Below, piece after piece: positions 19,201 through 29,100 of a stretch of DNA of 64,000 bases (its first letter is position 1; every line of letters begins with the position of its first letter). The notes below the pieces were generated by a model. It worked only from the letters and a program-made list of their open reading frames with translations, was not told the origin of the DNA and did not search any database. Source of the DNA: Poseidonibacter parvus (lineage in GTDB: Bacteria > Campylobacterota > Campylobacteria > Campylobacterales > Arcobacteraceae); contig NZ_CP019070.1 of the NCBI RefSeq assembly GCF_001956695.1, positions 1,178,001-1,242,000 on the forward strand, in the 5' to 3' direction. The translations under genes and the position numbers were made by a program.

Positions 19201-19536
19201 ATATAAAGGTACTAAATTAGAGGTTAAGTTAAAAGAGCTAAACATTGAAAGTATTTCTTTATTTGCCCTTAATATTCGAAAATCATTAGATATTAAAGCA
19301 TAAGCAATTGGAGCATTATTAAATAAAATTTCTAATTCATTTTGTGCATTTTCTAAATCTAGAATATGAGTTTGTAATTCATTATTTTGAGCTTCTAATT
19401 CAGCTTGATAAATTTCTGTAATTTGAGTAATTTCTTTTAAGCTTTTATTATTAAAATTATTAGAATTATTTGATGAAGAATTTTCTATATCTTTTAGTGC
19501 AATAGCTTTTAGTCTTTCGTATTCTTGTTTTTTCAA
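16240..19536 (-). CDS. Five-PAS GGDEF-EAL cyclic di-GMP protein
   Basis: This 1098-residue soluble protein starts with a short coiled coil and five PAS-like domains (roughly 60-175, 180-305, 310-425, 428-545, 550-665). These are followed by GGDEF (about 670-835) and EAL (about 845-1095) domains. GGDEF is intact (RLGGDEF) with an RESD inhibitory site five residues before it. The EAL motif reads EVL, with the other catalytic elements present (IEITES, DDFGTGYSSL, IDKSF, VAEGIET), so both synthesis and hydrolysis are possible. The fifth PAS (TDIKAKIISINDSF) is the best conserved. It converges on the upstream kinase with a four-base overlap. Confidence 0.92.
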   Translation of the reverse strand: MKKQEYERLKAIALKDIENSSSNNSNNFNNKSLKEITQITEIYQAELEAQNNELQTHILDLENAQNELEILFNNAPIAYALISNDFRILRANKEILSMFSSFNLTSNLVPLYSYIYTEHITKFLDWVRNKEKENTSLEILLKTKNGFRYCSLSYHNWSEQNNDTFLLSIRDIQDEKEQKDRFKALFENSQQGIIYFDKQNNIIDLNHLASKILGDKKALISKNLNDINSFFLDEKSQAISIDDFPSTKAIKTKKIQDTSIFSIKHKVPNQTIWLKIEAIPYFSAEYKLLGAFCIFTDITIEHALNKELEQRLENFKVLSNNLPEVILRINEQQDILFGNKKAFEFFNISSDLLYKRKFSDFPIFKNKEASNFCDTLDNLNQIDKITTKQLSYKNKNYFFRIIPEEIDNKSNVYLITIEDISERVESENMFNQLFYYASDAIILIDHSIGKIKSVNEKASILLDLKNTNIEELSSVEIFSILHNKHNFSTHLRNLEEFGIDTYEASRTLKDGKTQYLKIYASLINIGNKVYLQSIIHDLTDHKVRELKLEQTSRIFKQTIESILITDIKAKIISINDSFTKTTGYTKSDILGKTPAILKSNKHDKEYYKNMWEELIKNGTFKGEIYNKKKDGTIYKVWVAISTIYDENNKAIQYVAIYSDYSKIQRNQKELQSLAHYDTLTKLPNRLLLKESMSQLIKISKRHDYQFAVLFIDLDRFKQINDTYGHETGDEVLKKTANRLKSVLRESDIVSRLGGDEFIVILNEIKTQEDTEMVAKNILTKLQIPFKIDENNHFISCSIGISIYPNDTQKDDIDTLIKNADIAMYKSKNSGKNNYHFFSQNMADKVNKISLLHNDLNLAIQNQEFYLTYQPQCDLTKNKLVGFEVLVRWKHPINGEVFPDEFIPYAEESKLIIPIGTWVIKQAVEDYYKIKEVFKEDFKIAVNVSRLQINHDLINLLEAIILKDKNLVNILKIEITESAAMININQTKVIIEKIKELGFKISLDDFGTGYSSLNSIKTLKIDELKIDKSFFNNIPGNKDDEELVSTIILMAKTMKKTVVAEGIETEETKDFLIERKCPVIQGYLISKPMILEDALKFKL

Positions 19537-19591
19537 ATTAACTTCTTTTGGAATTATTTACTTTTGATTATAACATAGTACAAAGAAATAA

Positions 19592-21316
19592 CTAAACTTC
19601 GTCTAATTTCTTTGCAAATTCCTTATTTAATTTTTCAAGCTCTTTTTGTAATTCATTAAGTCTTGCTACTTTTTTATTTTTTTCAGTAAGACTTAGTTCT
19701 TCAATTTGTGCAATTTCATTTCTTATATCTAAAGTTGCTTTTGCTTTTTGTGTTACTATTAAAGCTCTTAATTTCTTTATTTCTTTTTTATTTCTTTTTG
19801 GTTTTACTACTTTTTTCTTTTCAGTTGAATCATCCTCTTCCCAACCAATTTTTTCTAAGAATTCATCATAAGTTCCATTAAAGTAATCAGCTCCATTGTT
19901 TGTAAAAACAATTAATCTATCACAAACAGCTCTTAATAATTCTTCACTATGCGTTACAATCATACAAGAACCCTCAAAGGCTTTTATTGCATTTGTAAGT
20001 GCGTCTATTGAGTCAATATCTAAGTGGTTTGTAGGCTCATCAAGAAAAAGAAGATTTACATCTTGTGCAATAATTTTACCAAGCATTACTCTTGATTTCT
20101 CACCACCTGATAGAAGTGAGATTTTTTTCTTTGCATTATCTCCACTAAACATCATTAAACCACAAATTTTTCTAATAACTGGTTCTGAAAGTTTATGGTT
20201 TACACTATAAATTTCATCCATAATTGTATTTTTAGCATTTAAGTGAGAAATATTTGTTTGTCCAAAATGTCCAAATTCACAAGAGGGATGAAAATCAACT
20301 TTTCCACTTAAGGCTTGTAATTCACCTGCAATTGTATTTAAAAGAGTTGATTTACCTTTACCATTTTTACCAATGATTCCAACTGTTTCACCACGAGATA
20401 GTGCAAATGTTATATCTTTGAAAAGTATATTATCTTTTGTATATCCGAAGCTTAAGTCTTTTGCTTCTATTAAAAACTTCGCAGCTGTATCTTTGTAGTT
20501 AAAATCAAAATTTAAATTTGCATCATAATTTATATCTTCTAAAATATCCATTTTTTCTAAGATTTTTACTTTTGATTGTGCTAGTGTTGAAGTTGCTGCT
20601 CTTGCTTTATTCTTTGCAATAAACTCTTCTAAATCTTTAATCTTTTTTTCTTGAGCAATTTTTTGTTTTTCATGATGCTCTTCATTTGCTAAAATCTGAT
20701 CATGGAATTTTTTTGTTCCACCTTGAATTAAGAAAGCTCTTTTTCTTACAATTCCTAAAGTATGAGTACAAACGCTATCCATAAAATCTCTATCATGTGT
20801 GATTAGTATTACTTCACCTTGAAAAGATTTTAAAAATGCTTTTAACCATCTAATTGACAAAATATCAAGGTAGTTTGTAGGCTCATCTAGTAAAAGCATA
20901 TTTGGTTCAGTTAAAAGAAGTTTTGCTAAATTAATTCTAATTTGAAAACCACCTGAGAAAGATTTTGGGTCTTTTTCTAAGTCTTCTTCTGCAAACCCTA
21001 ATCCAAATAAAATCTTTTCAGCTTTGTAAATATCATATTTATCATCTTCACTTAAAGCTAAGGCAGTTTCACTTATAAGTGTTTTTTCTGAGAAGTCAAA
21101 GTACTGTTTTAATGCACCTATTTTATAAGCTTTGGGAAATTTTATTTCACCTAAATCTTGATGCTCTTCACCTAAGATTAGTTTAAATAGTGTAGATTTT
21201 CCAGTACCATTTCGTCCTACAAGGCCAACTTTATCACCAGAATTTAAACGTAAGTTTAGTTCACTATAAAGTTCACTTGTTGGATAGCTTTTTGATATAT
21301 TTATTAGTTCAATCAT
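19592..21316 (-). CDS. ABC-F family ATPase, ribosome-associated type
   Basis: The 574 residues contain two ABC ATPase domains without membrane segments. Walker A motifs are GRNGTGKST and GKNGKGKST; the signatures are FSGGFQ (first) and LSGGEKS (second); Walker B is LLLDEPTN and LFLDEPTN. The linker (about 210-260) is charged and helical, and a lysine/glutamate-rich coiled coil closes the C-terminus. This is the ABC-F layout of translation factors (Uup, EttA, YheS, YbiT group); I cannot assign the subfamily. It stands alone between signalling genes and is not a transporter. Confidence 0.9.
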   Translation of the reverse strand: MIELINISKSYPTSELYSELNLRLNSGDKVGLVGRNGTGKSTLFKLILGEEHQDLGEIKFPKAYKIGALKQYFDFSEKTLISETALALSEDDKYDIYKAEKILFGLGFAEEDLEKDPKSFSGGFQIRINLAKLLLTEPNMLLLDEPTNYLDILSIRWLKAFLKSFQGEVILITHDRDFMDSVCTHTLGIVRKRAFLIQGGTKKFHDQILANEEHHEKQKIAQEKKIKDLEEFIAKNKARAATSTLAQSKVKILEKMDILEDINYDANLNFDFNYKDTAAKFLIEAKDLSFGYTKDNILFKDITFALSRGETVGIIGKNGKGKSTLLNTIAGELQALSGKVDFHPSCEFGHFGQTNISHLNAKNTIMDEIYSVNHKLSEPVIRKICGLMMFSGDNAKKKISLLSGGEKSRVMLGKIIAQDVNLLFLDEPTNHLDIDSIDALTNAIKAFEGSCMIVTHSEELLRAVCDRLIVFTNNGADYFNGTYDEFLEKIGWEEDDSTEKKKVVKPKRNKKEIKKLRALIVTQKAKATLDIRNEIAQIEELSLTEKNKKVARLNELQKELEKLNKEFAKKLDEV

Positions 21317-21387
21317 AATTCTCTTTTTATTATTAAGGTTTTAATTTCGCGATTATATGATATGAAGAGTTATAGCTTGATAAATTA

Positions 21388-22785
21388 CTAAGACTCTTTA
21401 TTAAGAGTTACTTTAAAACATGCTCCTTTATAAAGCTTTTTATTATATTTGTATTCTTCATTATTTACAGTAATTAATCCATAATGTCTTTCTTTTATTA
21501 TTTTTGAAGCCATTGAAAGTCCTAATCCTGTTCCTATAGATTGGTGTTTTGATGTGAAATATGGTTCAAATACTCTATTTATGATGGAATTTGGAATTCC
21601 ACCACCACTATCTTTAAAACTTATTTCAATTTTTTCATTTTCAATTTCTTTAACATCTATAAAAATGAACCTATCATCTGTATTTTTTATATTTGTTTTA
21701 AGAGCATCTTTTGAATTATTAATTATATTTATAAAGGCTTCACTTAGTTCATTTCTACTTCCATAAATAGATAAGTTTTTATCTGTATTATCTATTAATG
21801 TAATAAAGTTGTCTGAAATACTTGCATTTACAATAGAAATAGTATATTGAATAACATCACTTAGTTTTATTAAGGAATGACTCTTGTCACCTTTTAAAAA
21901 ATCTCTAAAATTATCAATTGTATTTGAAAGATATTTGGTCTGATTTAGAATTGTTTTTGAAGACCCTAGTATATCTTCTTTTGTAAATTCCATTTCCATT
22001 TCAGATTTGAGCATCATTCCACTTGCACTTGTAGAAATTATCGATAATGGTTGTCTCCATTGATGAGCTATGTTTCCTATCATCTCACCCATACTCACCA
22101 TCTTTGATTGTTCTGCAAGAAGTTTAGTTTTGATTTTATTATCTTCTATTTCTTTTTCTAATTGTTTAGTCATTTCATTTATATTTTCAGCTAAATCTTT
22201 AAATTCATCTTTTGTATCTATTTTTATTAGTTTATGTAAGCTATTAATATTTATTTTACTTGTACTATTAGATATAAAGTTGATTTTACTAATTAGGAAA
22301 TATTTTACTATTAAAATCAAAATCACTATTAAAAGACTTGTAATAAGAAGGGATATAATAATTATAGTTTGGATTCTTTTATTTACTATTTTTGTATTTT
22401 CAGAATTTGAGATTTCTGAAACAACTCTTGCTAATATTTCTCCATCAATTACAACATTAGATTTAAATAAACTCTTCTCATCTTCAGTTAAACCTTTATT
22501 ATAAACTTGAGATACTATTTTGTTATTTATAACCACTCGTACAGAAGATATATCTTTATAGGCTTTTAAAGTATTTTCTACAATTGTATCAATAGCTGGA
22601 TAATCTTTTAATAATACAGCATCAACAATAGATATTGAAATAGTATTTACTATTGCTTTACCTTGCTTATTTTGAAGATACTGTAAAAATTCTTTTTCAT
22701 CTTTTATTATAAAAAAACCAAAAAACAATAATAAAGACATCACAGTAACAAGAACTATTGATGTTATTTTAAATGTTAGTTTCAT
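21388..22785 (-). CDS. Membrane sensor histidine kinase coupled to PhnD-like protein
   Basis: The 465-residue kinase has TM1 (about 7-27), a ~110-residue periplasmic domain, TM2 (about 139-165), HAMP-like linker, HisKA with His241 (GNIAHQWRQP) and an ATPase domain with IINNSKDAL, DSGGGIP and GTGLGL. The start overlaps the stop of the PhnD-like gene (TAATG), so the two are coupled. Its kinase core is close to that of the kinase at 23716-25335, including an 85-base identical DNA stretch. The two therefore look like products of duplication or gene conversion with different sensor parts. Confidence 0.88.
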   Translation of the reverse strand: MKLTFKITSIVLVTVMSLLLFFGFFIIKDEKEFLQYLQNKQGKAIVNTISISIVDAVLLKDYPAIDTIVENTLKAYKDISSVRVVINNKIVSQVYNKGLTEDEKSLFKSNVVIDGEILARVVSEISNSENTKIVNKRIQTIIIISLLITSLLIVILILIVKYFLISKINFISNSTSKININSLHKLIKIDTKDEFKDLAENINEMTKQLEKEIEDNKIKTKLLAEQSKMVSMGEMIGNIAHQWRQPLSIISTSASGMMLKSEMEMEFTKEDILGSSKTILNQTKYLSNTIDNFRDFLKGDKSHSLIKLSDVIQYTISIVNASISDNFITLIDNTDKNLSIYGSRNELSEAFINIINNSKDALKTNIKNTDDRFIFIDVKEIENEKIEISFKDSGGGIPNSIINRVFEPYFTSKHQSIGTGLGLSMASKIIKERHYGLITVNNEEYKYNKKLYKGACFKVTLNKES

Positions 22786-23612
22786 TAAAATTTAGATGAA
22801 TTATCCATACTCTTTTTTACAAGGGCATAGTCTTCATCATCTACCTCTAAGAATCCAGTTTTTTTAAGAGATTTTAGTATTTTTTTATCTTTTAATTTTA
22901 ATAAAGATTTTTTTAAAAAACTATAAATCTCATTATCCATTCCTGCTTTTACTAACCATGGTTTTGTAATATTTTCAAAACTGTAAATAGTTTTTAAACC
23001 TCTATCTTTATATTTTTTATAAGTACTTTCTTTTATTACACCTGCATCAAAATTACCATTTGCAACAGCTAATGCTACTTTATCATGTCGACCTAAGTAT
23101 TCATAGTTTTTTAGATCTTTTGAATTAATTCCTACTTTAAGCATTTCATTCTGTGCAAGATATTTTCCAATTGTTGAACGTTTATCTCCAAATGCAAAAC
23201 TTTTACCTCTTAAATCTTCTAAAGATTTAATATCAGAATTTTTATTAACAATAAACACTCCGTTAAAAACTTTTTTACCTTTATGTTCTTCTTTTACAAG
23301 TAGTTTTAACTCTTTATTTTTTTTCTTAGCCAAAATATAACTCGCGGGACCAAAGCGAGCAAAGTCATAATTACCTTTGATAATCCCTTCTTGTGCACTT
23401 TCATAAGTAGGATAAATTTTAATGGATATTTTTAAGTCTAGGCCTTGTTTTTTTGCATCTTTTTCTAGATAATTAATTATAGGTTTAAACTGTTTATACA
23501 TTACAGAAGCCTTATCAGAAGTATAAACACCAAATTTTATATCTATTGCAAAAACAGTTGTAATCATAAATATTGAGAGAATAAAGAAAATTATTTTTAA
23601 AGTTTTTTTCAT
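22785..23612 (-). CDS. PhnD-like periplasmic binding protein (third copy)
   Basis: The 275-residue protein has a signal peptide (IIFFILSIFMITTVFA) and a clear PhnD-type domain: IKFGVYTSDKASVMYKQFKP, YDFARFGPASYILA, SLEDLRGKSFAFGDKRST and NFDAGVIKESTYKKY. The FGPASY segment corresponds to the ligand-site loop of phosphate/phosphite/phosphonate binding proteins. There is no ABC permease or ATPase partner; the coupled gene is a histidine kinase. It is predicted to be the periplasmic ligand receptor for that kinase. The ligand cannot be read from sequence alone. Confidence 0.85.
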   Translation of the reverse strand: MKKTLKIIFFILSIFMITTVFAIDIKFGVYTSDKASVMYKQFKPIINYLEKDAKKQGLDLKISIKIYPTYESAQEGIIKGNYDFARFGPASYILAKKKNKELKLLVKEEHKGKKVFNGVFIVNKNSDIKSLEDLRGKSFAFGDKRSTIGKYLAQNEMLKVGINSKDLKNYEYLGRHDKVALAVANGNFDAGVIKESTYKKYKDRGLKTIYSFENITKPWLVKAGMDNEIYSFLKKSLLKLKDKKILKSLKKTGFLEVDDEDYALVKKSMDNSSKF

Positions 23613-23715
23613 TTTTTATCCTTAAAACAAAGATTGTAAAAATTATTTATTATAAGGAGTATATCATAAGTAAATATAAAAAGACTAAATTAGGACTTAA
23701 GTTAATTAATTATGT

Positions 23716-25335
23716 TTAAGATGTTTTATTTAGAATTACTTTAAAACAAGCTCCTTTATAAAGTTTGTTATTATATTCATATTCTTCATTTTTCACAGTA
23801 ATTATTCCAGAATGTCTTTCTTTTATAATTTTAGAAACTATCGCAAGTCCTAACCCTGTTCCAATAGATTGGTGTTTTGATGTGAAATATGGTTCAAATA
23901 CTCTACTAATAATGGAATTTGGAATTCCTTTTCCACTATCTTTGAAGCTTATTTCAATTTTATCATTTTCAATTTCTTTTACGTCTACAAATATAAATCT
24001 ATCATCTGTATCTTTTATATTTGTTTTAAGAGCATCTTTTGAATTATTAATTATATTTATAAAGGCTTCACTTAGTTCATTTCTACTTCCATAAATATAT
24101 AAGTCTTTATCAATATTACTTACAAAAGTAATATAGTTGTTTGATATACTTGCATTTATTAAAGAAAAAGTATATTGCATAACATCGTAAAGACTGATTT
24201 TAGAATGACTTTTATCTGCTTTTAAAAAGTCCCTAAAGTTATCAATAGTATCAGAGAGATACTGTGCTTGTTTTAATATATTTTTTGAAGACCTTAATAT
24301 ATCATCTTCATTTAAATCCATTCCTAAATCTGATCGCACTATCATTCCACTAGCACTTGTAGAAATAACAGAAAGTGGCTGTCGCCACTGATGTGCAATA
24401 TTACCTATCATCTCTCCCATTGAAGCTAATTTAGATTGCTCTTCTAAAAGTTTAATATTACTTATATCTCTTAATGATAAGATTAGATGCTTTTTATCTG
24501 GTAATAATGCAATACTTACATGAACAGTAATATGCTTATCTTTTTTTGTGATGCAAGATTTTTCCATATTATCAACAGAAATATTATTAATAGCATTATT
24601 AATAGCTTCTTTATAGTTTTCTTTATCTTCATCAATAGTTAAATCAAAACAATTTTTTTGTAATAGTTCTTCTAAAGAATAACCAAGTAAATCAATAAAA
24701 GCTTGATTACAATTAACAAATTTAGTATCTAAATCAATAATTGCAATACCATCTTTAATTGTTTTAAATATTGTTTCGAATTCTTTCTTTTGTTCTAATA
24801 TTTTTTGTTCAAACAGTTTTCTTTCATCAATATCTGTATGAGTTCCAATAAGCCTAATAGGTTTTCCTTCTTCGTCTCTTTGAACTATGATACCACGGTC
24901 TAAAATCCATTTATACTTTCCATTTTTACAAAGTATTCTATGCTCATTTTTATAAGAACTGGTTTTTTCTTCTAGATGATTATTTACATCTTTTAAAACT
25001 TGAACTATATCTTTTGGATGAACTCTTTTTTCCCATTCATGAAAACTATTTTCTATTTCACTTTCTTCATATCCAAGCATTTCCTTCCATCTTTTCGAAA
25101 GATATACTTCGTTTGTTTTTATATTCCAATCCCATAAACCATCACCATTTCCATCCACAGCAAACTTCCATCTAAATTCACTATCTTCTAAAGCTTGAGT
25201 CCTTTTTTTTAGTGCATTTTCTAAAGCACTATTATAGTTTTCTAAAATTTCATTGTTTTTTAAAGTTAGCTTTTCATTTTTGTAAGCAAGCCATGCAAAT
25301 AAGAAAGAAATTAATGTTATTAAAATATATATCAT
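23716..25335 (-). CDS. PAS-PAS histidine kinase, probable partner of CHASE protein
   Basis: The 539 residues begin with one membrane helix (MIYILITLISFLFAWLAY), then a short coiled coil, PAS1 with PAC (about 52-172), PAS2 (about 185-295), HisKA with His315 (GNIAHQWRQP) and an intact ATPase domain (NIINNSKDAL, DSGKGIP, GTGLGL). No periplasmic sensor is present. The upstream CHASE gene is in the same frame and separated only by one TAA and five codons, so both parts correspond to a normal TM-CHASE-TM-PAS-PAS-kinase. An AAAGGAA that overlaps the upstream stop could start this half independently. Confidence 0.88.
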   Translation of the reverse strand: MIYILITLISFLFAWLAYKNEKLTLKNNEILENYNSALENALKKRTQALEDSEFRWKFAVDGNGDGLWDWNIKTNEVYLSKRWKEMLGYEESEIENSFHEWEKRVHPKDIVQVLKDVNNHLEEKTSSYKNEHRILCKNGKYKWILDRGIIVQRDEEGKPIRLIGTHTDIDERKLFEQKILEQKKEFETIFKTIKDGIAIIDLDTKFVNCNQAFIDLLGYSLEELLQKNCFDLTIDEDKENYKEAINNAINNISVDNMEKSCITKKDKHITVHVSIALLPDKKHLILSLRDISNIKLLEEQSKLASMGEMIGNIAHQWRQPLSVISTSASGMIVRSDLGMDLNEDDILRSSKNILKQAQYLSDTIDNFRDFLKADKSHSKISLYDVMQYTFSLINASISNNYITFVSNIDKDLYIYGSRNELSEAFINIINNSKDALKTNIKDTDDRFIFVDVKEIENDKIEISFKDSGKGIPNSIISRVFEPYFTSKHQSIGTGLGLAIVSKIIKERHSGIITVKNEEYEYNNKLYKGACFKVILNKTS

Positions 25336-25350
25336 ATTATATAAATTCCT

Positions 25351-26106
25351 TTATTTTTCACTATTTTGTAAATGAAAAATCCATTTGCCATTTGGCACTA
25401 CAACTTCAAATTTAAGAGAGTTTTCTTCTGTAAAGTTTTTACTTTTTGAAAGTAAAGGCCTATTTGTCATATCAGGATTAAAGCCTTCAAGTTTATATTC
25501 AAAGCCATTTTTTATGATTTTTTCTTCTAATGATTTCATAATCCCATCTACATAAAGTATTACTATAGAAAAGCCCCAAAACTTTTCTTTTTGGTTATTA
25601 TTTATAAAAATAGGTTTTCTTGCAATTAGGGCATATTTCTCATTTTGCATTAGTTTTACAGGACCTACAAATATTATCTCTCTTTTTTCTATAGCTAACA
25701 AGGCACTATCATCTCTTCTTTTATCTTCTAATAAATTATGTCCCATAGCTGTTTTATGTGCTTCATATGGATAAACATTTGACACAATACCATCTTTAGC
25801 TATTTGTATACAAGCTAATGCGTCTTTCCCTTTCATAAGATTTTTTGCCCAAATATCAAAATTTTTTGTATTGTAGTTATTTTGTTTAAGTAATACAATT
25901 TGAGAATCTATAACTGTAATTCCTTGTGATATTTTTGATTGTATTTCGTTAACAATATTTAACATTAATAGATTTGCTTTTTTTGAAGTTCTTGTCTCTT
26001 CTTTTTCTTTATAAAACATGTAAAAACTAATTAATGTTGAAAATATAAACGTAAATGTCAGAATAAAAACTATTAAAGGTCTTTTTTCTCTAAAACTATC
26101 TATCAT
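25351..26106 (-). CDS. Membrane-anchored CHASE sensor protein, possibly split from downstream kinase
   Basis: The 251-residue protein has one N-terminal helix (PLIVFILTFTFIFSTLISFYMF) and a periplasmic CHASE domain with VSNVYPYEAHKTAMGHNLL, KREIIFVGPVKLMQ and ALIARKPIF. CHASE domains bind small ligands in receptors such as cytokinin kinases. The protein ends right where a second membrane helix is expected (NGKWIFHLQNSEK). The next in-frame ATG, 15 bases beyond the TAA, begins exactly that helix. Either this is a genuine two-gene receptor or a nonsense mutation has split one gene. The start has a good ribosome site (AAGGAT). Confidence 0.82.
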   Translation of the reverse strand: MIDSFREKRPLIVFILTFTFIFSTLISFYMFYKEKEETRTSKKANLLMLNIVNEIQSKISQGITVIDSQIVLLKQNNYNTKNFDIWAKNLMKGKDALACIQIAKDGIVSNVYPYEAHKTAMGHNLLEDKRRDDSALLAIEKREIIFVGPVKLMQNEKYALIARKPIFINNNQKEKFWGFSIVILYVDGIMKSLEEKIIKNGFEYKLEGFNPDMTNRPLLSKSKNFTEENSLKFEVVVPNGKWIFHLQNSEK

Positions 26107-26174
26107 TTGAATCCTTGTAAGGTTTATTATATCTTAAAACAATAAAACTAGTAAATATTTAGTTTTAAACTTGA

Positions 26175-29100
26175 CTATAGGATTTCAATCCTATTTCTAC
26201 CATTATCTTTTGCTTTGTATAGTGCATCATCAGCTCTTTTAATTAAAGAATAAATATCTTCATTTTTTTTATAAACTGCAATTCCAAAACTAGCTGTTTT
26301 TTGTTCATTTATTGAAAAAGAATAAGAAGCTATTTCTTTTTTTATATTATTTGCAAGTTGATTTATGCCTTCTAAATTTGTATCTGCACAAACTACTAAA
26401 AATTCTTCACCACCCCATCTTCCAACAGTATCAGTTTTTCTTGAATTAGACTTTATAATATTTGCAACTTCTTTAAGTACAACATCTCCCATTTGATGAC
26501 CATATACATCATTTACTTTTTTAAAATAATCAATATCAATCATTATTATTCCAAAACTTGTTTTGTATCTATTTGCTCTATTTACTTCAAGTGATAAAAC
26601 TTCATCTAATTTATTTCTATTAAAAAGTTTTGTTAAATTATCTCTAATTGAAAGTTCTTCAAGTTGTTTGTTCTTTTCATCTAGCTTTTTATTTAACTTA
26701 TTAATAGTTCTATTTCTATGCATAACTAAAGATAAGACAATTACAAAAAACAAAGTAATCAATATGATTTTTTTATAATCAATAGATTGCTCAATTTGAA
26801 TGGCTATCCATTTACCTATAATTGTTCTTATCTTTTCATCACCTATATTATTTAACGTTTTTTGCATAATAGTATTAAGAAGTGCTTCCTCTTTTTTTGA
26901 AGCAAGACTAAGTTGTTGATCAAATTCTAATCTACCAGCAACTTTTAAATCTACAAACCCATATTTTTGTATCGCATATGCAATAGCAGACAAGGCATCC
27001 ACATACCCAAATAATTCACCTTCTTGTACTTTTCTTAGTCCTTCTTCAGCACTTTCAACTTTTACAATATTTATATTTGGATTACTTTTTTTTAATAATT
27101 CTACAGTTGAGTATCCATTTATAACTCCTATATTATGATTTGAAAGAGCTTTACTATCTTTTATAAAAAACTGTTCTGTTTTTGTTGCAACGGCTAATGA
27201 ATCAATAATATAAGGTTTAGTAAAGTTCATATAAGCTTCTCTACTTCTAGTCTTTGTAGCCATTGGCAGAATATCACATTTATTATTTTTAATATTTTCT
27301 AGCGACTCTTTCCATGTTTTACTTGGAATTAATATTATTGGTTTATCAATTGATTTGGAAACTAGATTCATTATATCTGCACCAATACCAATATACTTGC
27401 TTTTTGTATCAATACTTTCGTACGGAAGGAAATTTGGGTCTACACACATGCTTATAAATTTTTTAGTGGATAAATACTCTTTTTCTTCTTTTGAAAACGG
27501 TATTATTTCTTTATGTCTTTCTTTTGATAACCACTTTTTCTCTAGTTCATCTCTTTGTATTTTCGTTAGATTTATTGTTTTATTTAAAGCTGATTGTAAT
27601 AAAGTCCAATCTTTTCTTATTCCAAAAGCTTCTTTTGTTATTCGAAAAACAGGTTCTATTCTCATGGGAATACTAAGTAATTTATTTCTTAAATCCATAT
27701 TATTAATCGTATATTCTATTACTTCATATATACCAATTGAGGCATCGAACTCTTTATTTAATAATGCATTTATTACTTGGTGATTGTCTTTGTAAGTTTT
27801 TATTTTAATATTAGGATAATGTTTTCTTAAAATTTCTTCTTCAAGGTATCCTTTTACAACACCTACAGTTTTATTATTTAATAAAGATAGACTAGTTAAA
27901 TGACTATTTTCTTTTCTTACTATTATTCCTGTAAAATAATCATAATAGTCTTGACTAAAAATAGCAAACTCTCTTCTTATTTTTGTGTTTACCATTTGTC
28001 CTATCATATCAATATTTTTATTTTTAAGGTTCTCTAAGGCACTGTTCCAAGTCATTGTTTTTGTATATTCAAATTTTACACCTAAAAGTTTTGATAGTAA
28101 ATCAGCATATTCAACAGAGAAACCATTTAATTTATCATTTTTAATAAATGAGTAGGGTGGATATGAATAATCCATATAAACTTTTATTACAGGATTATTA
28201 TTTAAAAACTCTCTTTCTTCATTTGATAAAGTTATATCATCTGATTGAAATATAAAGTCTTTAAAGTCTACATCTTTCATACTACTTACTAATTCTGCTT
28301 GCATAAAATTTTTTGATAAAAACTCTACTCTTGCAACATCAATTTGTCCTATAGGATAGGTTTTTGTAAGCATTAACTGTTCAATTTGTTCAGCTTCAAA
28401 TAAAAGTTCTTTTTTAGTTTTATTTTGAGTATTATATTTTTTTAAAATCAGTTCTACAATTTCTTCTTTATTTTCTAAAGCATATTTCCATCCTTTATTA
28501 GAAGCTTCTTTAAATTCTTTTACAAGAGTTGTATTATTTTTTAAGAATTCTTTTGATGTAAAAAGATTCACATCATAATTTTCATATCCGTATAAAGATG
28601 GATTAAAGATATTATATTTAATACCAAGTTCATCTAATTTATATATTTCATTTGTTGTAAACACAGCCATTGCATCTATTTCTTTATTTATAAACTTTTT
28701 AGTATCAAAAGATGTACCAATAAAATCTATATTAGATAAAGAGACTCCTGCTTTTTGAAGCATCAGTTTTAAAATAATAGTATCGATATTATTAGATACA
28801 CCCATTACTTTTTTGTTTTTTAGATCTGAAAGTGTTTTTATTTTTTTTTGTGTAACTAGAACTAACGGCGATTGTTTTAGATAATTTGCAAGAAATATTA
28901 CAGGTTTACCATTTATATATTCAGCTATTAAAGAAGAATAAGTAACTCCAAAATTAGCCTTTTTATTTAAAACATTAGAAACAATATTGTCATCTGCTTT
29001 ATACTCAATAAAGTCTAAGTCTACACCAATATCTTTATAAAAGCCTTTTTCTTTTGCAGCATAAAATCCTGCAAATTCAAATTGATGTTTCCATTGTAAT

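Noticed and set aside
12907-23612. PhnD-like genes as parts of a phosphonate uptake system
   Set aside because: No phnC/phnE permease or C-P lyase gene is nearby; coupling to kinases argues for sensing.
27355-27783. 142-residue plus-strand frame within the triple-sensor cyclase
   Set aside because: It is antisense to well-defined binding-protein domains and is rich in Phe, Ser and Leu as expected of a shadow.
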